DNA of 9,755 nucleotides from NCBI GenBank assembly GCA_003453835.1, contig DMMN01000314.1:1-9755 (forward strand), in the 5' to 3' direction. The position numbers and the translations under genes are program-made. The notes below the pieces were generated by a model. The model was not told where the DNA came from. It was given only the letters and a program-made list of their open reading frames with translations, and did not search any database. Source of the stretch: Bacteroidota bacterium. GTDB lineage: Bacteria; Bacteroidota; Ignavibacteria; UBA10030. Positions 5,332-9,755 of the stretch are shown here, in pieces (position 1 is the first letter of the stretch; the number at the start of each line of letters is the position of its first letter).

Positions 5332-7755
5332 CTAGTACTCCCAAATCTCGATGTCTTCCAACGGCAACATTGGGAGTGGCTGACCGTTGTGCTTGAGCCG
5401 GAACCGAAGCATCTCCAGTATGTCGTTCTTCTCTCCTCGTTCCTCCAATCCAATTAATCGAGGCATCAGTGCTGAAAAGTCGATGAGCCCTTTCGACGGA
5501 AGCTCCACGATGCCTACTTCCATCCTCTTCTCGATCCCTGCTTTTTCCTTCGCGATCTCGATCGCTGCCTCGAGTCCGCCCAACACGTCCACTAAGCCAC
5601 GCTGTTTTCCATCAGCACCTGACCACACTCGCCCCTGGGCAATTGAATCGATCCGATCGAAGGCCGACTTGCGACCCCACGCAACCTTCTCCACGAACTC
5701 CTTGTATAACGACTTGATGGAATTCTCGGCCGCGGATCGCTCTTCCGGAGTTAGCGCACGATCCGGCAACCCCACATTGATCAATGGAAGCGTAAAACCG
5801 AAGCCAAGGTCGGCGTGGGCACCCGCCTTCACGTGATCAGTCGTGAGGCCCAACTTTTCCTTCAGGCTCTTGTTGTACATCCATCCGCCGATCACGCCGA
5901 TGGATCCGGTAATGGTTGTCGGTGCGGCAACGATCGTGTCGGCATACATCGAGAGCCAGTACCCGCCGGAAGCTGCAACATATCCTTGCGAGACGATGAT
6001 CGGTTTCTTCCCCTTAGCTTTCCGAAGTGCGTCCGCAATGTAGTCGGACGCCATCGCATCGCCTCCCGGGGAGTCGACACGAAGAACGATCGCTTTGATG
6101 CTCTTGGTTTCAACGGCAGCCTCTACATCCTTCACAAGTCGGCGGGCTGTGATCCCCTCATCCATCGCACAGACGCCAAGGGCATAGATAACGGCGATCT
6201 TCGGAGGCTCTCCCCATCTGTTGTCGTACGGAAGCTGATACTTCGTCATTGCTCCCATCGACAGGAACGGTTTCTCCTTCCCGTCCAGATTCTTGATTGT
6301 CGTTTTGAGCGCTTCCCATCGACCCAGCGTGTCGACCAATCCAAGCTCCATCGCCTGCAGGGGGAGAATGATCACCTTCTCGTTCACCAATGTATCAAAC
6401 TGCGCAGGCGACACGTTTCTTGCGGCGCAGATATCCGCTCGCGCCACTCGATAGTATTCATCCACAAGCTTTTGCCGTTGCTCGCGATCGGCCTCCGACA
6501 TCTGTTCTCGTGCGAACCCCTCGTTTGCCGATTTGTACTTGAAGAATCTCCACTCGTCGTACCCGACGCCAAGTTTCTCGAGCGTGCCTTTGACGTACGT
6601 TCGTCCCATAAGATACCCTTCAAGGAGGAACATGCCCGTCGGATCCATGACGATCTTATCCGCAACGGAAGCAAAGTGATACAGATCTATTCCGCCGCGG
6701 TCGATGAACACGATGACGCGCTTACCGGATGATTTCAACTTCAGAAGTTTCTCGCGCAACTCCCATAGCTTCTCGCGATCCGCATTCATACCCGACGTGT
6801 TGATGGCGATTCCTGCAATGCGCGGGTCATCCTGAACGGCATCGATTACCTCGAGGAGATTCTTCAGCGTTCTCGTGTTGTCAAAGAATTGGAATCGCTG
6901 GTATCCGATGTTCCCGATCAGATTCAACTCCACGTAGTTCTTGTTTCTGTTTAGGTAAGAATCGAAGACGTTGCGATCGTACGCTCCAAATCGTGCCGCG
7001 TATGTGTTGAACCGATGCTGCCCGTCTTGATGGTAGTGTGATTGCGTGGAGAGGCCGATGTGACCGAGGCTCAGTTGGAGCCCGACAGTGAATGCCTTTG
7101 TGTCGAAGGTGCGTCCGGTGATTCGAATTCCCGGTAATGCTTCCACAACTGCCCCTGCACTCCATGTTCCGCGATTGACCGACTGCTGCGACCGGAGCGC
7201 ATAATCGGCAAAGAGCGTGAGCCGTTCGTTTCCCATCGGGCGAACCGCAATATCCGCCACTGCTTCTTGATCACCCTTGCTGAGAGACGCTGTGCCGAAC
7301 AGACCGAGCGAGAGGTGGGGAGTGGGCCGGAAGAGCGAGCCGATCGTAAGGAGGCTGGTTCGATCAAAATGAGCTTCATCGCCGCTCGACCAGCCATAGC
7401 CTATCCCAAGACTGAAGCTTCGATTGCCGCTTGCAGCAGAGATGCGAAAGTCGGTGACTGAACCGCGTGCGGTCTTCTGATGAATCATCCCGAAACCGTA
7501 ACTCGGCATTGCGGCAAACAGACCCCACCTGTTGAAATTGTTCGCGGGTCCGGCAATGTCGGACCACACAAAGACCAGATCGGGATGGCGAAGGGGGGTC
7601 AACGAAGCCGGATTCTCGAACCCGTACAGGCCATACTTCAGAGCGCCTGGTGGAGCAAGCAGAAAGTCTTGATAAGAATGGTACGATGGGACGCTTGACT
7701 GCCCAAAGGAAAGCGAAAGAGCGAGGCAAAGTAGCGAGAGAGCGAGTGTCTTCAT
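5332..7755 (-). CDS. sppA: SppA-like S49 peptidase with N-terminal beta-barrel-like domain
   Basis: An 807-residue exported serine protease. A signal peptide covers about 1-20 (hydrophobic core, then 'SFGQSS'). Residues about 40-260 are alternating beta-strands rich in Gly and aromatics ('RSFSLGIGYGW', 'HLSLGLFGTASLS', 'RLTLFADYALR'), the pattern of an outer-membrane barrel. Two S49 domains follow: about 295-480, with the general base Lys408 in 'FKYKSANEGF', and about 518-740, with 'RVDSPGGD' (559-566) and the nucleophile Ser596 in 'VAASGGYWLS'. Both residues of the Ser/Lys dyad of 67K-type SppA are therefore present. SppA enzymes degrade cleaved signal peptides and other peptides in the envelope. 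E. coli SppA is anchored in the inner membrane and is about 200 residues shorter; this one may be held at the outer membrane. GGAGGA lies three bases before the ATG. The gene symbol reflects the domain, not proven orthology. Confidence 0.92.
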   Translation of the reverse strand: MKTLALSLLCLALSLSFGQSSVPSYHSYQDFLLAPPGALKYGLYGFENPASLTPLRHPDLVFVWSDIAGPANNFNRWGLFAAMPSYGFGMIHQKTARGSVTDFRISAASGNRSFSLGIGYGWSSGDEAHFDRTSLLTIGSLFRPTPHLSLGLFGTASLSKGDQEAVADIAVRPMGNERLTLFADYALRSQQSVNRGTWSAGAVVEALPGIRITGRTFDTKAFTVGLQLSLGHIGLSTQSHYHQDGQHRFNTYAARFGAYDRNVFDSYLNRNKNYVELNLIGNIGYQRFQFFDNTRTLKNLLEVIDAVQDDPRIAGIAINTSGMNADREKLWELREKLLKLKSSGKRVIVFIDRGGIDLYHFASVADKIVMDPTGMFLLEGYLMGRTYVKGTLEKLGVGYDEWRFFKYKSANEGFAREQMSEADREQRQKLVDEYYRVARADICAARNVSPAQFDTLVNEKVIILPLQAMELGLVDTLGRWEALKTTIKNLDGKEKPFLSMGAMTKYQLPYDNRWGEPPKIAVIYALGVCAMDEGITARRLVKDVEAAVETKSIKAIVLRVDSPGGDAMASDYIADALRKAKGKKPIIVSQGYVAASGGYWLSMYADTIVAAPTTITGSIGVIGGWMYNKSLKEKLGLTTDHVKAGAHADLGFGFTLPLINVGLPDRALTPEERSAAENSIKSLYKEFVEKVAWGRKSAFDRIDSIAQGRVWSGADGKQRGLVDVLGGLEAAIEIAKEKAGIEKRMEVGIVELPSKGLIDFSALMPRLIGLEERGEKNDILEMLRFRLKHNGQPLPMLPLEDIEIWEY

Positions 7756-7758
7756 GGG

Positions 7759-7764
7759 TCCTCC
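7759..7764 (-). promoter_or_regulatory. ribosome binding site for the SppA-like gene
   Basis: On the - strand GGAGGA ends three bases before the ATG at 7755. The spacing is short, but no other start with a comparable site is nearby and the signal peptide begins here. Confidence 0.6.
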
Positions 7765-7782
7765 ATTGATTGGTGCCGGAAC

Positions 7783-7878
7783 TTAGAATTTTTTCATGGC
7801 AAAATCACTTGCTTCCACGACCTTATTGTCGCCGTGCTTGCTCAGACCCGGTTTTTTTGGCATCTTAATGCCCGGCAT
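7783..7878 (-). CDS. possible 31-codon small ORF upstream of sppA
   Basis: On the - strand a frame of 31 codons runs from ATG 7878 to TAA 7783-7785, ending 27 bases before the SppA start. The peptide is basic and reads like real protein ('MPGIKMPKKPGLSKHGDNK' then 'VVEASDFAMKKF'), with seven Lys and no obvious signal or membrane segment. The upstream bases show only a weak purine-rich stretch (AGAGAAG). The frame continues open further upstream, but there it is antisense to the sensor gene. It could be a small protein cotranscribed with sppA, a leader peptide, or the surviving C-terminal end of a lost gene. Confidence 0.3.
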   Translation of the reverse strand: MPGIKMPKKPGLSKHGDNKVVEASDFAMKKF

Positions 7879-7911
7879 GGTTCTTGCTATCTTCTCTATA
7901 CATGATCGCCT

Positions 7912-8691
7912 ATGAGGCATTTTACTCTCCGCGCACAAGTGTTCATGATCGTGGCAATGTTTGCAGTCGGGGCCTTCAGCGCCACGGTGTACATCGCCCG
8001 AACGACCAGCAGCGCGCGCGAGAGCATTGTACGACTGAACCGTGACCGGCTTTCTTCCCTTACGGAGGATCTCAGTCGCCGCTACGGCTCGGTGATAAAC
8101 TTCATCGCGCCGGAGCAATTTAGCGACACGACGCTCTCACAACGAGACGATCTGATGACGCTTCTCCACAACATCACGCGGGATGAGCTCGCGAAAGCTC
8201 CCGATGCGGAAGCGGGGTTCTTTCATTCCCTCTGGAACCGGGAAGTAGGGTTCATCGGCCGGCCGTCCGGCCTTTCGGAGGACTCGACCGTCCACCCCGT
8301 ATCGTATGCCCGGCTACTCAGCGCTCTACAACAAACGACCATCGAAGAGCAGCGCGAACAATGGAGTTACCATGAGTCCGAAGGCGGCAACTATCTGGTT
8401 ATCACCAAGCCGGTGTTCGCACGAAACCGCCTCATTGGTGTTGCGTGGTCGTACGATAATCTGGACGACGAGCTTGCCGCCTCATGGACGCGAGACGTAA
8501 CCCCTTTTCTCCAGGTTGTTTTGCTTTTGGGCATCGGGCTTGCAACGTTTTTCGTCATCGCGCTCAAGCGTGAAGTGAACAGCATCCAGGCCGGACTAGA
8601 CCGAAGAACAACTTTGGAAAGACGCTTTTCACCGTTATCGTGGTGGAGTATATTGGAGGTGGAAAGCGGACAACCCACGGGTCCAAAATAG
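7912..8691 (+). pseudogene. truncated sensor histidine kinase (sensor half only)
   Basis: A 259-codon frame opening at ATG 7912, with no clear Shine-Dalgarno. A membrane helix (about 9-29) is followed by a periplasmic region of about 170 residues ending in 'YLVITKPVFARNRLIGVAWS' (161-180), the PAS/Cache-like end typical of sensor proteins. A second helix lies at 199-218. The next residues, 'LKREVNSIQAGLDR' (218-231), are what usually opens the HAMP/linker of a histidine kinase. The frame then ends at 259 with a tail of no family character and a stop at 8689-8691. No H-box, ATP-binding or other output domain follows in any frame before the next gene at 8824. It is most likely a kinase gene cut by deletion or recombination near 8605-8640. 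If intact, it would be a membrane sensor with no output domain. Confidence 0.6.
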
Positions 8692-8701
8692 CGCCGGGCG
8701 A

Positions 8702-8717
8702 TGGGTGCCAGAACCCA
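8702..8717. repeat. short inverted repeat after the truncated sensor gene
   Basis: TGGGT (8702-8706), loop GCCAGA, ACCCA (8713-8717). A five-base stem without a T-run; too weak to call a terminator. The remaining spacer to 8823 holds no recognisable feature apart from the ribosome site of the next gene. Confidence 0.2.
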
Positions 8718-8823
8718 CAAGGGGTCACACGCGTGGAGAGGAAGCTTGGGTTCTCTATGAAAACGTCAGGAATGGAAATCCACCGCCCGGCTGGAATTAA
8801 GTACTTTCTATGGAGTTGTGCTT

Positions 8824-9755
8824 ATGGATAAGCATAGACAAATTCTGTACTTAGGTCTTGTCTTGATCAGTAGCTTGCTGACACAGACGGGCGTCGCGTG
8901 GTCTCAACCCTATTACTTTTACCCAAAGTCCGTTGACGAACGTGGAAACCTTTCAGTCTTCCGCCTCAATCTCAAAACGGGATTGTCTGACCTGTTCATA
9001 GATGATGTAATCCGGTCTCCTGAGGTCTCCTGGGACCACACTCAAACGTGGGTTTATGTTGATCCCGGATATGGGCGTCTGAGAGTATTTAGCAGCATCC
9101 AACCTTCAATCAAAGGTGAACTACCAGACAATGAAGTTGAACGGGTCATCGGAGTGCTGTTCGTGCCACAGAGGAATAGGTTCTACGTCACCTGGACGCC
9201 AGAAGTTGGAAGCGGAATCGTGGAGAGTGCCATCTTTGACGGCACAAATTTCACAAGACTTGACACATTGGTTTTGCCGATGGGTTTAGGTGGAACAATC
9301 TCGGAGGATGGGACGAAGATATATTACATTGAAGAAGATAGTATGACGGATACTGAGTATCTTTGCACTTTTTCGAGCATAACAAATAGTGTAATTGATA
9401 GAAAGAATTTTCTTGATATAGGACCCTCAACGGAAACCAAGGATGCACCTGACGGCAAAAAGGGGAGAATCTTAATTGGCTACAATCATCCGACGAAGGA
9501 ACACAAGGACAACAATTACTTTCTTTACGATCCAGGAATGAATCATTCATTTCCCATAATTCCTTTTCCTTGGCGTTTCGAAGGACATCTTTCGGGCGAT
9601 GCAAATGCCATAATTCTCGAGCAAGTTAACTGGGACACCACACGGCCCTCTGCGGAGTATCGATCTGGCAACGTCTACATATTTGAGGCTGAAACAGGGA
9701 AGTTGGTGCAGCGCCTCTCTCTGCCTTCCGGAGGGAAAGTGCTCGTCTTTGACAA
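8824..9755 (+). CDS. exported beta-propeller-like protein, 5' part (3' end outside window)
   Basis: The frame opens at ATG 8824 and stays open for 310 codons to the window end. TGGAG at 8811-8815 gives an eight-base spacing to the start. A signal peptide is clear: basic start 'MDKHRQ', hydrophobic core to about 22, and a likely cut near 'VAWSQP' (24-29). The rest reads as repeated short beta-strand units of TolB/WD40/YncE-like propellers, for example 'LSVFRLNLKTGLSDLFIDD' (43-61), 'VSWDHTQTWVYVD' (68-80), 'GTISEDGTKIYYIEED' (157-172) and 'GNVYIFEAETGKLVQRLSL' (282-300). The 'DG-kiYY' and 'vyifeaeTGklv' turns are typical blade endings. No catalytic motif is seen. It probably acts in the periplasm or on the surface. 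It is A+T-richer than the SppA gene. Specific function unknown. Confidence 0.8.
   Translation, partial: MDKHRQILYLGLVLISSLLTQTGVAWSQPYYFYPKSVDERGNLSVFRLNLKTGLSDLFIDDVIRSPEVSWDHTQTWVYVDPGYGRLRVFSSIQPSIKGELPDNEVERVIGVLFVPQRNRFYVTWTPEVGSGIVESAIFDGTNFTRLDTLVLPMGLGGTISEDGTKIYYIEEDSMTDTEYLCTFSSITNSVIDRKNFLDIGPSTETKDAPDGKKGRILIGYNHPTKEHKDNNYFLYDPGMNHSFPIIPFPWRFEGHLSGDANAIILEQVNWDTTRPSAEYRSGNVYIFEAETGKLVQRLSLPSGGKVLVFD

Noticed and set aside
5815..6732. 305-codon open frame on the + strand
   Set aside because: Antisense to the SppA-like gene, which has clear catalytic motifs and a signal peptide. The + frame shows no family features or ribosome site.
7897..7902. TATACA as a -10 promoter element for the sensor gene
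   Set aside because: It lies only nine bases before the start codon, leaving no room for a leader, and no -35 element is at proper spacing.
9251..9604. 117-codon frame on the - strand near the window end
   Set aside because: Lies inside the open + frame of the exported propeller protein, which has a signal peptide and a ribosome site.

Overview
The window looks like chromosomal DNA from a Gram-negative bacterium of the Bacteroidota/Ignavibacteriota side of the tree. This placement is an inference with low to moderate confidence. It rests on the GH43-like glycosidase, which resembles those common in that group, on a signal-peptide-bearing SppA carrying a beta-strand-rich outer-membrane-like N-terminus, and on the style of the exported beta-propeller protein. 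No rRNA, tRNA or CRISPR array was seen.

Left part (1-5229): every gene is on the + strand. After the 3' end of a GH43-like glycosidase come five short blocks with unrelated functions: a DUF805 membrane protein; an isoprenylcysteine-carboxyl-methyltransferase-like enzyme; an unknown four-helix membrane protein overlapping a SAM methyltransferase; a CPBP/CAAX-type membrane protease; and an NAD(P)-binding SDR/NmrA-like protein. Each block is set off by 90-370 bp of non-coding, hairpin-rich DNA. In two spacers a nearly identical 12-mer, GTT(A/G)GGCGGCGC, lies shortly before the next start codon, and a third spacer has the related ATTAGGCG. GTTRRRY followed by a lone gene is what integron gene cassettes look like, and base composition shifts sharply between neighbouring blocks. 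I therefore read 580-5229 as a possible degenerate cassette cluster without an integrase in view. I could not draw a full canonical attC site by eye, so this stays a hypothesis.

Right part (5230-9755): a long S49 peptidase gene (SppA-like, 807 aa) lies on the - strand, convergent with the SDR gene. It keeps both catalytic residues and is fused to an N-terminal region of about 260 residues that reads like outer-membrane beta-strands. A possible 31-codon ORF lies just upstream of it on the same strand. Divergent from these is a two-TM sensor protein that stops where a histidine kinase would continue, so it is probably a truncated kinase gene. The window ends inside an exported beta-propeller-like protein.

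Apart from the overlapping membrane-protein/methyltransferase pair, nothing suggests that these genes work in one pathway. The arrangement is better explained by accretion than by a dedicated operon.
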